A stretch of 16,424 nt of DNA, from contig JANLPT010000009.1 of NCBI GenBank assembly GCA_031367405.1, positions 1 through 16,424 on the forward strand, given 5' to 3'. Below the pieces are notes generated by a model, which saw only the letters and a list, made by a program, of their open reading frames with translations, made no database searches and had not been told where the DNA came from. Below, one piece after another: positions 7,583-15,427 of this stretch. The position numbers and the translations under genes were made by a program. Within the stretch, counting starts at the first letter, position 1; each line of letters begins with the position of its first letter. The DNA comes from JALHNI01 sp031367405 (lineage in GTDB: Bacteria; Acidobacteriota; Terriglobia; Bryobacterales; Bryobacteraceae).

Positions 7583-10500
7583 TTATTCCTTCGTAATGGC
7601 TTCGTCAAGATTGAGGAGCACGCGGGAAACGGCAGTCCAGGCCTGCACTTCGCCGAGGGGCGCGCCCGCCCCGGCGTAACGCGCTTTTTGCCGCTCGAGC
7701 AGAGCGAGTAATTCAGTGGACTCCTTAGGCTCCGGGGTGCGGGTCAGGACGCGGCGGAAGGCGTAGTTGAGGCGGCCCGCGTCAGTCTTGCCGCCTTCGC
7801 GCATCGCCGTTTGCGCTAAGGCGCGAGCGGTCTCGATAAACAGGGGCTCGTTGAGGGTAGTGAGCGCCTGCAGCGGCGTATTGCTACGCGAACGGCGCAC
7901 GCAGGACGTGTCGCCATTGGGCGCATCGAAATTCTGCAGAGCAGGATAGGGCACGGAGCGGTAACTGAAGGTGTACATGGCCCGCCGGTAGCGCGCGAGC
8001 CCTTTTTCCTCTTTCCAGATTTTCGGGCCGTAACTAACCGGGGGCTGATAGAGAAACTCGGGCGAGGGCGGGTAAACGCTGGGTCCGCCAACGCGCGGAT
8101 TGAGGAGGCCGCTGGCGGCGAGCGCGATGTCGCGCACGATTTCGGCTTCGACGCGTAAACGGGGCGCGCGGGCCAGTAAGCGATTGGCCGGATCTTTCTC
8201 CAGTAACTCCGCAGTTACCTGCGACGATTGCTGATAAGTCGCCGACATCACAATTTGCTTATGCAGTTTTTTCAAGCTCCAGCCTTGTTCCATAAAGTCG
8301 ACGGCTAACCAATCGAATAACTCCGGGTGCGAGGGCGTGTCGCTCTGCCTGCCGAGGTCTTCGCTAGTGGCGACGATGCCGGTGCCGAAGTAACTCTGCC
8401 AGACGCGATTGACGATGGAACGGGCGGTGGTCGGCGCTTGACGGTCTACCAGCCATTGGGCAAAGGTGAGCCGGTTCTTGGGCGCATTTAGCGCATTGAG
8501 GGGGAGTGGATTGAGAAACGCCGGCACGCCGGGCTCTACGGCGCGGCCAGGCTTTAAGAAGTCGCCGCGCATCAGCAGATTGGTGGGGCGCATTTCGTCG
8601 CGCTCGGCGAGCACTAACTGCGATTCGTTGTCCGGATGCTGCCGCCATAACTCGTCGATCTGCCGGGAAGCTTCGCTCCACTCGGGCACCATCGTCCGCC
8701 AGTAACTGAAGACCAATTGATCTTGCGAAGGCGTACGCGATGTGGCCGTAAGTAACTCGCGCACTTTTGCGGGCAAAGGGTCGGCCTTGGCCAGGTTAGC
8801 GCTGGTGTAAGCCAAACGGGTGCGGCCCAAGTTATGGTTCTGGTTATCGTCGCTATTCCAGCCGCCGTGATTTTGCTTCAGATAAACATTGACCACCAGC
8901 CCTTGCGGATCGCCGACCGGCTCGGCGAGGACGAAAACGGCTTTGCGGGGCTGATTGCGCAAATAGGGCCCGGCGTCGATGCCCCACGCCGTATCGTCAT
9001 TGCCGTCAATGGCATAGTCGATGGGGCCGGTGACGCGGCGTTTCGTTGTTTTGTCGAAGTACATCGCGTCGAGCTCGCGTTCGGGCAGATTGATGTCGGC
9101 CGTGGCTCTGGCGATTTTGATTTTCTTCACCTTGGTGGGGTCGCTAGCCGGAGCTACCTCGACTTCGAATTCAGTGAGGGCACCTGTTCCTTTGGGTGAA
9201 CGGCCGGGTCCGCCTTGCGGTAAGTTCAGGTCGTTCATTAGCTCCAAGCGGAACGCGCCGATGTTCGTCGCATTGGTTTTGAAAGTGAACTTGACCCGGA
9301 ATTTGGTGGGCGCATATCCGGCGGCCAGGACGCTACCGTCCGGCTGGACGATATACTTCTGCCCGCCGGTGGAAATGTCATCGATACTCAACGGCGGCAC
9401 GGTCCACTCCGGCTGATCGTTTTTGACAGACGCTTCCCATTGGGCCATCCGCGCTTTCCAATCCGGCGCGCGGTGCTGTAACTCGCTTTCAATCTCGCGG
9501 ATCTTACGGAACATATTGGCGCGCTGCATTTCTTCTTCGGGCGCGTAAACGGCGAGGCTGCCTTCGCTGGAGTTATTCAAGTAAGCGAAGATCTTGTAAT
9601 ACTCTTCTTGCGTGATCGGGTCGAACTTATGATTATGGCATTGCGCGCATTGAATGGTGACGCCCAGCATGCCCTTGCCGATGGCCTCCATGCGATCGAA
9701 CATACTCTCCATGCGGAACTGCTCGGGGTCGACGCCGCCTTCTTCATTGATCATGGAGTTTCGCAGGAAACCCGTGGCCACCTTCTGTTCCTGGGTGGCG
9801 TTCGGCAGTAAGTCACCGGCGAGTTGTTCGATCAGAAAGCGGTTGTAAGGTAAGTCGCGGTTGAGAGCGTTGATCACCCAGTCACGATAAAACCAAACCG
9901 AGCGCTGCTTGTCTTTCTCAAAACCATCGGAGTCGGCGTAGCGCGCGGCATCGAGCCAGTGGCGTCCCCAACGCTCGCCATAGTGGGGCGAAGCGAGTAA
10001 GCGGTCGACTTGTTTCTCGTAAGCACGTGGGCTGGGATCCTTTAAGAAGGCATCGATTTCGTCGATGGCTGGGGGCAGGCCGGTCAGATCCAGACTCAAG
10101 CGGCGCAACAAGGTGGCTTTGCCGGCGATGGCGGAAGGCTTGAGTTGCTCTTGCTCGAGCTTGGCCAGAATAAACCGGTCAATCGGGGTGCGCGCCCAAG
10201 CCATATTCCTGACGGCGGGCAGCGGCGCGCGGACGGGCGCGACAAAGGCCCAATGCTTTTTGACCGTAGTGGCGGTGGCGCTGGCCGCATCGGGCCAAAG
10301 CGCGCCTTGCTCAATCCAGCGCTTCAGAATGTCCACCTGCCCGGTGGGCAAAGGCTTACCGCCCATCGGCATGCGGGCCTGTTCGCCGAGGCCGGCGACG
10401 CGCTGATAGAGGGAACTTTCGGTCGCTTGGCCGGGCAGGATTGCCTTGCCGGATTGCCCACCGGCGAGGGCCAGCGTTTTCGTGTCGAGCCGCAACCCGG

Positions 10501-10633
10501 CCTGCTGCGCCTTTTCGCCGTGACAGCTATGGCAGCTCTTCGCGAGGATGGGCTCGACGTCGCGGACAAAGTCGATGGTCTGGCTGAAGACGGGGAGCAG
10601 ACATATGGCCAAAAGCAAAAAGAAACGTGGCAT
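7583..10633 (-). CDS. PSD1 domain protein: PSCyt1 cytochrome-like, PSCyt2/DUF1549 and DUF1553
   Basis: This 1016-residue exported protein starts with a signal peptide (MPRFFLLLAICLLPVFSQ). The PSCyt1 domain at about 22-115 has a heme c motif CHSCH (C34, C37, H38) and ends near RMPMGGKPLP, whose Met could be the distal ligand. PSCyt2 (DUF1549) spans about 148-360, with TPIDRFILAKLE, LDLTGLPP, GERWGRHWLDAARYADSDGFEKD and a second CxxCH, CAQCH (C329, C332, H333). A middle insertion of about 400-640 looks like a beta-rich discoidin-like module (DGNDDTAWGIDAGP). DUF1553 fills about 720-985 (NRVWQSYFGTGIV, SNTPLQALTTLNEP). Members are thought to act at the cell surface with DUF1501 partners, possibly in redox chemistry or polysaccharide use; neither is proven. 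The start has no clear SD. The downstream DUF1501 gene begins 5 bases later. Confidence 0.92.
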   Translation of the reverse strand: MPRFFLLLAICLLPVFSQTIDFVRDVEPILAKSCHSCHGEKAQQAGLRLDTKTLALAGGQSGKAILPGQATESSLYQRVAGLGEQARMPMGGKPLPTGQVDILKRWIEQGALWPDAASATATTVKKHWAFVAPVRAPLPAVRNMAWARTPIDRFILAKLEQEQLKPSAIAGKATLLRRLSLDLTGLPPAIDEIDAFLKDPSPRAYEKQVDRLLASPHYGERWGRHWLDAARYADSDGFEKDKQRSVWFYRDWVINALNRDLPYNRFLIEQLAGDLLPNATQEQKVATGFLRNSMINEEGGVDPEQFRMESMFDRMEAIGKGMLGVTIQCAQCHNHKFDPITQEEYYKIFAYLNNSSEGSLAVYAPEEEMQRANMFRKIREIESELQHRAPDWKARMAQWEASVKNDQPEWTVPPLSIDDISTGGQKYIVQPDGSVLAAGYAPTKFRVKFTFKTNATNIGAFRLELMNDLNLPQGGPGRSPKGTGALTEFEVEVAPASDPTKVKKIKIARATADINLPERELDAMYFDKTTKRRVTGPIDYAIDGNDDTAWGIDAGPYLRNQPRKAVFVLAEPVGDPQGLVVNVYLKQNHGGWNSDDNQNHNLGRTRLAYTSANLAKADPLPAKVRELLTATSRTPSQDQLVFSYWRTMVPEWSEASRQIDELWRQHPDNESQLVLAERDEMRPTNLLMRGDFLKPGRAVEPGVPAFLNPLPLNALNAPKNRLTFAQWLVDRQAPTTARSIVNRVWQSYFGTGIVATSEDLGRQSDTPSHPELFDWLAVDFMEQGWSLKKLHKQIVMSATYQQSSQVTAELLEKDPANRLLARAPRLRVEAEIVRDIALAASGLLNPRVGGPSVYPPSPEFLYQPPVSYGPKIWKEEKGLARYRRAMYTFSYRSVPYPALQNFDAPNGDTSCVRRSRSNTPLQALTTLNEPLFIETARALAQTAMREGGKTDAGRLNYAFRRVLTRTPEPKESTELLALLERQKARYAGAGAPLGEVQAWTAVSRVLLNLDEAITKE

Positions 10634-10712
10634 GGGGCTGATTCAAATTTACACCCAAGCGACCCTACCGGGGCGCACCGTTGCATCTACAATAAAGGGG
10701 CGGGAGATTTCC
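10634..10712. promoter_or_regulatory. Divergent promoter region between PSD1 and the BamE-like gene
   Basis: These 79 bases must hold the start signals for two divergent transcription units. On the plus strand, tacaat at 10688-10693 matches the sigma-70 -10 consensus at five of six positions and lies 19 bases before the ATG at 10713. No good -35 sits 16-18 bases upstream. The minus-strand promoter could not be picked out. Confidence 0.35.
10702..10706 (+). promoter_or_regulatory. Ribosome binding site fixing the start at 10713
   Basis: The bases gggag lie 6 bases before ATG 10713, and that ATG opens a signal peptide. The open frame extends upstream to 10548, but that part overlaps the PSD1 coding region and the divergent promoter, so the downstream start is preferred. 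Confidence 0.65.
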
Positions 10713-11504
10713 ATGAAATCCGTGATTTTGCTGCTGGCTTCGTGGCCGCTGTGTCTGCAGGCGGGAAAGATCGCCGACGATGAGCGCCTATTATTGATGC
10801 GCGGGTTGCTGTCGGAGTACGGCACGGCCAAGATCGTCGTGCCGCGTTCCAAAAAGCCTTTACCCATTGCGGCCCAGGACGGGCCGGACCGTGATCGCTG
10901 GGCGGCGAGCCTGCGTGACGAAGGGCCCTGTGCCCGCACCGGCGACCTGGTACAAATCACCAAAGTGGATATCGACAATGACAAGGTGACGTTGCAGATT
11001 AACGGCGGCTACAAGGGCGGCCACAAGTGGTATGAGAATGTCCAAATGGGTGCCGGGATGGGCAACAATACCCGCACCGTTCCGATCGGCAACAACCGCC
11101 GGGGCGGGCCGTCCGGCACTTCGGTGGTGCTGCATTTTCCTAAGGAATTCGAGAGCATCACGGTGGCCGAAGTGAAAAAGTGGCTGGCACCGGCCATCGA
11201 CTTTGAGAAGCAGCGCAGCCCCACCGAGAACTACATAGAGCAGATGAAGCCCGAGGTGCAGAAAGCCATCAAGGAACAGCGGGCTCTGGAAGGCATGGAC
11301 AAGGAGCAAGTGGTGATGGCGATGGGCAAGCCGCGGGGGAAGTCGCGCGAAACCAAGGACGGCCTGGAGCTTGAGGATTGGGTGTATGGGCAGGCACCGG
11401 GGAAGATCACCTTTGTCACGTTCGATGGCGACAAGGTGGTGAAGATTAAGGAAGCGTTTGCCGGGTTGGGCGGCGCGACGGGGCCTACTCTCAAGACGCA
11501 GTGA
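10713..11504 (+). CDS. Secreted protein with C-terminal BamE/SmpA-like domain
   Basis: The 263-residue protein starts MKSVILLLASWPLCLQAGK, a signal peptide without a lipobox Cys at the expected site. Residues of about 20-190 contain a small beta-rich segment (GDLVQITKVDIDNDKVTLQINGG) and glycine-rich loops, with no family that can be named. Residues of about 190-245 have the BamE/SmpA-type pattern: GMDKEQVVMAMGKPRGKSRE, then DWVYG and ITFVTFDGDKVVKI. That fold is found in the outer-membrane assembly factor BamE but also in unrelated envelope proteins, so a role in outer-membrane assembly is not implied. The gap to the ATP-grasp gene is 9 bases, so the two are probably cotranscribed. It might contribute an envelope function to that module, or simply share its promoter. 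Confidence 0.75.
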   Translation: MKSVILLLASWPLCLQAGKIADDERLLLMRGLLSEYGTAKIVVPRSKKPLPIAAQDGPDRDRWAASLRDEGPCARTGDLVQITKVDIDNDKVTLQINGGYKGGHKWYENVQMGAGMGNNTRTVPIGNNRRGGPSGTSVVLHFPKEFESITVAEVKKWLAPAIDFEKQRSPTENYIEQMKPEVQKAIKEQRALEGMDKEQVVMAMGKPRGKSRETKDGLELEDWVYGQAPGKITFVTFDGDKVVKIKEAFAGLGGATGPTLKTQ

Positions 11505-11513
11505 TGGAGCTTA

Positions 11514-14021
11514 ATGATTGACGAAGCAGTAGCTCCGGCAACCTGGACGTATTCCCCCGTATTCGGACATTACGATGAGGTGCTGGATGCGCGGGGCCGT
11601 CCGCGGCGGCATTGGCGCCGTTTAGCCAACACCATGACGCGGCTGGGCCCCGGGCAGTTCGCGCGCCGGTGGCAACACGGCCGGCAGATCATTCAGGCCA
11701 ATGGCATCACGTTCAACGTTTATGGCGATCCGCAGGGACAGGAACGGCCCTGGCCCGTGGATCCGATTCCGCTGGTGCTCGCGGGCGACGAGTGGCAGGC
11801 GATTGAAGCGGCCGTGCAACAGCGCGCCACGCTCTTGAATGCGATGCTGGCAGACATTTATGGGCCGCTGCGTCTGCTGAGCGATGGTTCCCTGCCCCCG
11901 GAACTGATCTTTCACAATCCCAGTTTTTTGCGCGCCTGCCATGGTTTGGCCGTCCCGCAGTCAGTCTTTCTTCATCACTATGCCGTCGACATGGGCCGTT
12001 CACCGGATGGCCAATGGTGGGTGCTGTCTGACCGCACACAGACGCCTTCCGGCTTGGGCTACGCGCTCGAGAATCGCATGGTGAGCGCCCAAATTCTGCC
12101 CGAGGCCTTTAAGCGCTCGCAGGTGCGGCCGCTGAACCGGTACTTTCATGAATACCGGCAAGGTCTCTTTGAGCTAACCCGGACGAAGCGCGAGAATCCT
12201 CGGGTGGTGCTGCTGACGCCGGGCCCTTTCAATGAAGCCTATTTTGAACATGCCTACTTAGCGAAGTATCTCGGGTACACGCTGGTGGAAGGCGCGGATT
12301 TGGTGGTGCGCGACGAGCGCGTGTTTCTGAAGACGCTGGGCGGTTTGGTGCCCGTGGACATCATCTTGCGCCGCCAGGATGACAGCTACTGCGACCCCTT
12401 GTCCTTTCGCGGCGACTCCGTGCTGGGGGTGCCGGGGCTATTGGCGGCCGTGCGCGCCGGCCATGTCGTGGTCGCCAACGCATTAGGTAGCGGCGTGCTC
12501 GAAACGCCGGCCCTCTCTGGCTTTCTACCGGCGCTGTGCCGCGCGCGGTTGGGCGAAAAACTCAAAATTCCGTCGCTCGCCACGTGGTGGTGTGGCGAGG
12601 AGAAGGCCCAACGTTACGTGCTGGAACACCTGCCGCAGCTGGTGATCAAGCCCGCGTTTCCGCGCTTTGGCTTGCACCCGGTGTTTGGGGCGGGGCTCTC
12701 CGCCAGTGAGCGCGACGACTTGCGCCGCCGCATTGAGGCCGACCCCACGCAGTATGTGGCGCAGGAGCAGATGGCGCTTTCGACGGCTCCGGTGCTTTCT
12801 GAACACGGCCTGGAACCGCGGCACGTGGTGCTGCGCGTCTTCGCCGTGTGGAGCGGCGATGGCTATGTCGTGATGCCCGGCGGCCTGACGCGCATCTCCA
12901 CTTCAGAAGACTCGTTAGTAGTGTCGATCCAACAGGGCGGCGGCAGCAAGGACACTTGGGTGCTGGCCGACCACGACGAGGAACCCTTGCCGCAAGAGCC
13001 GGTGCGGCAGCCGGTGGACATTAGCCGCACGCCCGACCTGCCGAGCCGGGTGGCCGATAATATGTTCTGGCTGGGACGGTATCTTGAACGCGTCGAGTCA
13101 ATGGGGCGGTTGGCGCGGGCGCTGCTACCGGCCTTATCCAGCGAAGCGGATTTGGGCGGCGGACTCTCCATCGAGTCGAGCCTCGAGTTGCTGATTGGCT
13201 ATGAATATCTGCCCGAGGAGATGCGGGGCGCGCCGGTGCTGGAACAGCGGCGCTGGTTGGAAAAGGTGCTGCGGTGGATTGTGTTCGATACCGAGCGGAT
13301 CGACGCGCTGAGTTGGAACGTCAACCAGGTGCGCCGTTCCGCTCGCAGCTTGAAAGAGCGTCTGTCGAGCGATGCCTGGCGGCTGCTGAACCGGCTGGAC
13401 CAGGAATTTCCTTCGGGAGTGATTTCCGGGGAAGCCCACCTACTGAACCAAGTAAACACGCTGGACCGGGCCATCCTGACGCTAGCCTCCTTCTCCGGAC
13501 TGATGATGGAGAACATGACCCGCAGCCAAGGTTGGCGGTTCCTGGATATTGGCCGGCGTCTGGAACGTTCCCTGCAATTGGTGGAGCTGTTGCGGCACGG
13601 GTTAGCCGGCGTGGTCTCCGACGAACAGGCGGCGCTCGACATGTTACTGCAGATCGCCGACAGCGCAATCACTTACCGCGCTCGTTATTACACCACTTTG
13701 CAGACTGACTTAGTGCTCGACTTACTGTTAGTCGATGAGGCTAATCCGCGCTCGGTGGGCTTTCAACTGCATACGCTAGCGATCCATTTCAAGCAGCTTC
13801 CGGGCCAGGATCCATCGGGACGCTTGCCGGAGGAGCAGCAGAAGATCGTGAAATTGCTCACCGCCGTGCGGCTGGCGCGAACCACCGAGCTTGCCGCCGA
13901 CCGGCAGCAGCTCGGCGAATTCCTTGACGGCTTGAAGCAAGATCTTCTCGAAGCCTCCACCGCGCTCAGCAGCCGCTACTTGAGCCATTCGATGTCGACC
14001 CGCTTACTGGCATCGGCATGA
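11514..14021 (+). CDS. Circularly permuted ATP-grasp / alpha-E domain fusion protein
   Basis: The 835-residue cytoplasmic protein joins two domains often encoded separately. Residues of about 60-480 are a circularly permuted type-2 ATP-grasp (DUF404/DUF407 type), with ITFNVYGDP, WWVLSDRTQTPSGLGYALENR, VVLLTPGPFNEAYFEHAYLA, VDIILRRQDDSYCDPL (about 282-297) and VVANALGSGVLE. Residues of about 509-830 are an alpha-E (DUF403) helical domain beginning LPSRVADNMFWLGRYLERVE. ATP-grasp enzymes form amide bonds with ATP; this subfamily was predicted from gene neighbourhoods to make or attach peptide-like products, substrate unknown. ATG 11514 has ggag at 11506-11509 and lies 9 bases after the upstream stop. 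The last codons overlap the transglutaminase start (ATGA, 14018-14021), which indicates translational coupling. Confidence 0.92.
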   Translation: MIDEAVAPATWTYSPVFGHYDEVLDARGRPRRHWRRLANTMTRLGPGQFARRWQHGRQIIQANGITFNVYGDPQGQERPWPVDPIPLVLAGDEWQAIEAAVQQRATLLNAMLADIYGPLRLLSDGSLPPELIFHNPSFLRACHGLAVPQSVFLHHYAVDMGRSPDGQWWVLSDRTQTPSGLGYALENRMVSAQILPEAFKRSQVRPLNRYFHEYRQGLFELTRTKRENPRVVLLTPGPFNEAYFEHAYLAKYLGYTLVEGADLVVRDERVFLKTLGGLVPVDIILRRQDDSYCDPLSFRGDSVLGVPGLLAAVRAGHVVVANALGSGVLETPALSGFLPALCRARLGEKLKIPSLATWWCGEEKAQRYVLEHLPQLVIKPAFPRFGLHPVFGAGLSASERDDLRRRIEADPTQYVAQEQMALSTAPVLSEHGLEPRHVVLRVFAVWSGDGYVVMPGGLTRISTSEDSLVVSIQQGGGSKDTWVLADHDEEPLPQEPVRQPVDISRTPDLPSRVADNMFWLGRYLERVESMGRLARALLPALSSEADLGGGLSIESSLELLIGYEYLPEEMRGAPVLEQRRWLEKVLRWIVFDTERIDALSWNVNQVRRSARSLKERLSSDAWRLLNRLDQEFPSGVISGEAHLLNQVNTLDRAILTLASFSGLMMENMTRSQGWRFLDIGRRLERSLQLVELLRHGLAGVVSDEQAALDMLLQIADSAITYRARYYTTLQTDLVLDLLLVDEANPRSVGFQLHTLAIHFKQLPGQDPSGRLPEEQQKIVKLLTAVRLARTTELAADRQQLGEFLDGLKQDLLEASTALSSRYLSHSMSTRLLASA

Positions 14022-14926
14022 TCTATCAGGTTCGCCATTTGACTCGTTATTCCTATGCGCTATCGGTGGCTAGCACGCACAGCGAACTGCGTTTGACGCC
14101 GCGCGAACTGCCCTGGCAGAGCGTCGTGCGGAGCGTGATTACCGTGGAGCCGCCGTCCGCCACCATGCGCGGCTTCCGCGACTATTTTGGCAATAACGCC
14201 CGCTACTGCTCGGTGCTGGAGCCGCATCATGAGTTGGCGATTACGGCCGAGAGCATTGTCGAGGTGCGGGAGACGAATCCGCTGATGCCGGCGGCGACGT
14301 TGCCTTGGGAGCAGGTGCGGGCGAGCCTGCGGGCGTGGGACGATCCGGTGGCGTTACAGTCATTCGAGTTCGCTTCCGAGTCGCGCTACGTGCGCTGGAA
14401 TGCGGCGATTGCGGAATACGCTCGGAGCAGCTTCACCCCGCAACGCCCGATTTTGGAAGCGGTGATTGAGCTATCGAGCCGCGTTCACGGCGACTTTAAG
14501 TACAAGCCGGAGTCCACCGATATTGACACTTCGGTGGAGGAGGTCTTTCGGAGCCGGCGCGGCGTCTGTCAGGACTTTGCCCACTTGCTGATCGCGATGT
14601 TACGCGCGCATGGCTTGGCCGCGCGTTACGTCAGCGGCTATCTGCGCAGTGGCAGCGTGGGGGCCGAAGCTTCGCACGCCTGGGTAGGCGTTTTCGTCCC
14701 AGGGCATGGCTGGGTTGACCTGGATCCGACGAACGATGTGGTGGTGGCGACGTCGCACGTCACCTTGGCTTGGGGCCGGGATTACGGCGATGTTACACCG
14801 GTGAAGGGCATCACGATGGGCGGCGGCGAGCATACGATCGAGGTGGTGGTGCGGGTGGATCCGCTGGCAAGCATTCCGGCCCCGGTGGAGGTCCGGCGCA
14901 TGGCGGGCCGCCGCTGGGATCGTTAG
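14018..14926 (+). CDS. Transglutaminase-like cysteine protease family protein
   Basis: The protein has 302 residues. The N-terminal beta domain of about 1-110 is typical of the bacterial transglutaminase N-domain (YQVRHLTRYSYALSVASTHSELRLTPRE). The core at about 150-245 carries a Cys-His-Asp triad: RRGVCQDFAH (C184), SHAWVGVFV (H220) and WVDLDPTND (D236). No signal peptide is present, so it is cytoplasmic. Members may act as proteases or as acyl-transferring enzymes; which applies here is not visible. Its start overlaps the stop of the ATP-grasp/alpha-E gene by four bases. This pairing recurs in many bacteria, sometimes with the proteasome-like Anbu peptidase, which is not within this window. 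It ends shortly before two hairpins, the second followed by a T-run. Confidence 0.93.
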   Translation: MIYQVRHLTRYSYALSVASTHSELRLTPRELPWQSVVRSVITVEPPSATMRGFRDYFGNNARYCSVLEPHHELAITAESIVEVRETNPLMPAATLPWEQVRASLRAWDDPVALQSFEFASESRYVRWNAAIAEYARSSFTPQRPILEAVIELSSRVHGDFKYKPESTDIDTSVEEVFRSRRGVCQDFAHLLIAMLRAHGLAARYVSGYLRSGSVGAEASHAWVGVFVPGHGWVDLDPTNDVVVATSHVTLAWGRDYGDVTPVKGITMGGGEHTIEVVVRVDPLASIPAPVEVRRMAGRRWDR

Positions 14927-14937
14927 CTTGGCGGAAT

Positions 14938-14965
14938 GCGGGGTGCCAGAACGTAGACACCCCGT
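14938..14965 (+). terminator. Weak hairpin downstream of the transglutaminase gene
   Basis: Arms cggggtg (14939-14945) and caccccg (14958-14964) form a 7-bp GC-rich stem with a 12-base loop, extendable by one G-U pair (14938/14965). Only tttcc follows. It may assist termination or stabilise the 3' end. Confidence 0.35.
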
Positions 14966-14990
14966 TTCCAGGAAGTGCGTACTTAGGGGC

Positions 14991-15017
14991 AGGAGTTGGG
15001 GAAGAACTCCTTTTCTT
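14991..15017 (+). terminator. Probable rho-independent terminator of the ATP-grasp/transglutaminase operon
   Basis: Arms aggagtt (14991-14997) and aactcct (15005-15011) form a 7-bp stem with a 7-base loop, followed at once by a T-rich run (ttttctt). It lies about 65 bases after the transglutaminase stop. On the minus strand the same stem has no T-run, so it should work mainly in the plus direction. Confidence 0.55.
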
Positions 15018-15025
15018 GAAATTAA

Positions 15026-15208
15026 CTAATCCTGCTGTTCCTTGCTGGCTTTGCCGGGAATCGGAGGCATTGGGCTTGCGCCCTTGACTGGTAGCCGGAT
15101 GTGGCCGGCCTTAACGTTTCCCGGCGCGCCAATCCCGGATCTGAACCCACCGGCAACCTGGTCCAACTCCTGCTCAGTCAACTCGACCTTCTTCGTTTCT
15201 TCACTCAT
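15026..15208 (-). CDS. 60-aa peptide with double-glycine leader (secreted peptide / RiPP-precursor-like)
   Basis: The ATG at 15208-15206 has an excellent SD (aggag, complement of 15216-15220) 7 bases upstream; a GTG just before it (15211) is less likely. The N-terminal 21 residues end VELTEQELDQVAGG (G20-G21), the pattern of double-glycine leaders of class II bacteriocins and several RiPP precursors, normally cut by C39-type peptidase transporters. The 39-residue remainder is basic and rich in Gly and Pro, with an MPPIPGK stretch near the end. It has no Cys or Trp, so lanthionine or disulfide crosslinks are unlikely. No transporter, C39 peptidase or recognised maturase lies in the window. It is convergent with the transglutaminase operon and divergent from the ECF sigma gene. 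The leader assignment is good; the function is unknown. Confidence 0.75.
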   Translation of the reverse strand: MSEETKKVELTEQELDQVAGGFRSGIGAPGNVKAGHIRLPVKGASPMPPIPGKASKEQQD

Positions 15209-15215
15209 CACATTT

Positions 15216-15220
15216 CTCCT
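15216..15220 (-). promoter_or_regulatory. Strong ribosome binding site of the double-glycine peptide gene
   Basis: On the minus strand aggag lies 7 bases before ATG 15208. It fixes the start and supports real translation of this short gene. Confidence 0.8.
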
Positions 15221-15353
15221 GGTTGAATTTTGAAGGCCTCAACTGCTGCCTGCACCCTGTAATGCGTAAGATCGCGAAAAATGGATCAAAGTTTATTTAC
15301 GAGGGCGACGCACATTTGCAAATGCCTGGGTTTCAAACAGGCACGAGTCCACT

Positions 15354-15427
15354 CGAGTCGCGACCGGAGGAAGCGGGCCATGTTTTTGGCGAACTGGATT
15401 CCGGCCGCTCCCTCCGGTCGCGGCTCG
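15354..15427. repeat. 17-bp inverted repeat upstream of the ECF sigma gene
   Basis: Arms 15354-15370 (cgagtcgcgaccggagg) and 15411-15427 (cctccggtcgcggctcg) are complementary at 16 of 17 positions; the exception would be a G-U pair in RNA. The loop is 40 bases. There is no T-run after it. It lies about 70 bases before the sigma factor start, so it could be an operator, an RNA structure or a remnant of a repeat. Confidence 0.75.

Noticed and set aside
10548..10712. N-terminal extension of the BamE-like gene
   Set aside because: It overlaps PSD1 coding sequence and the promoter spacer, whereas ATG 10713 has an SD and opens a signal peptide.
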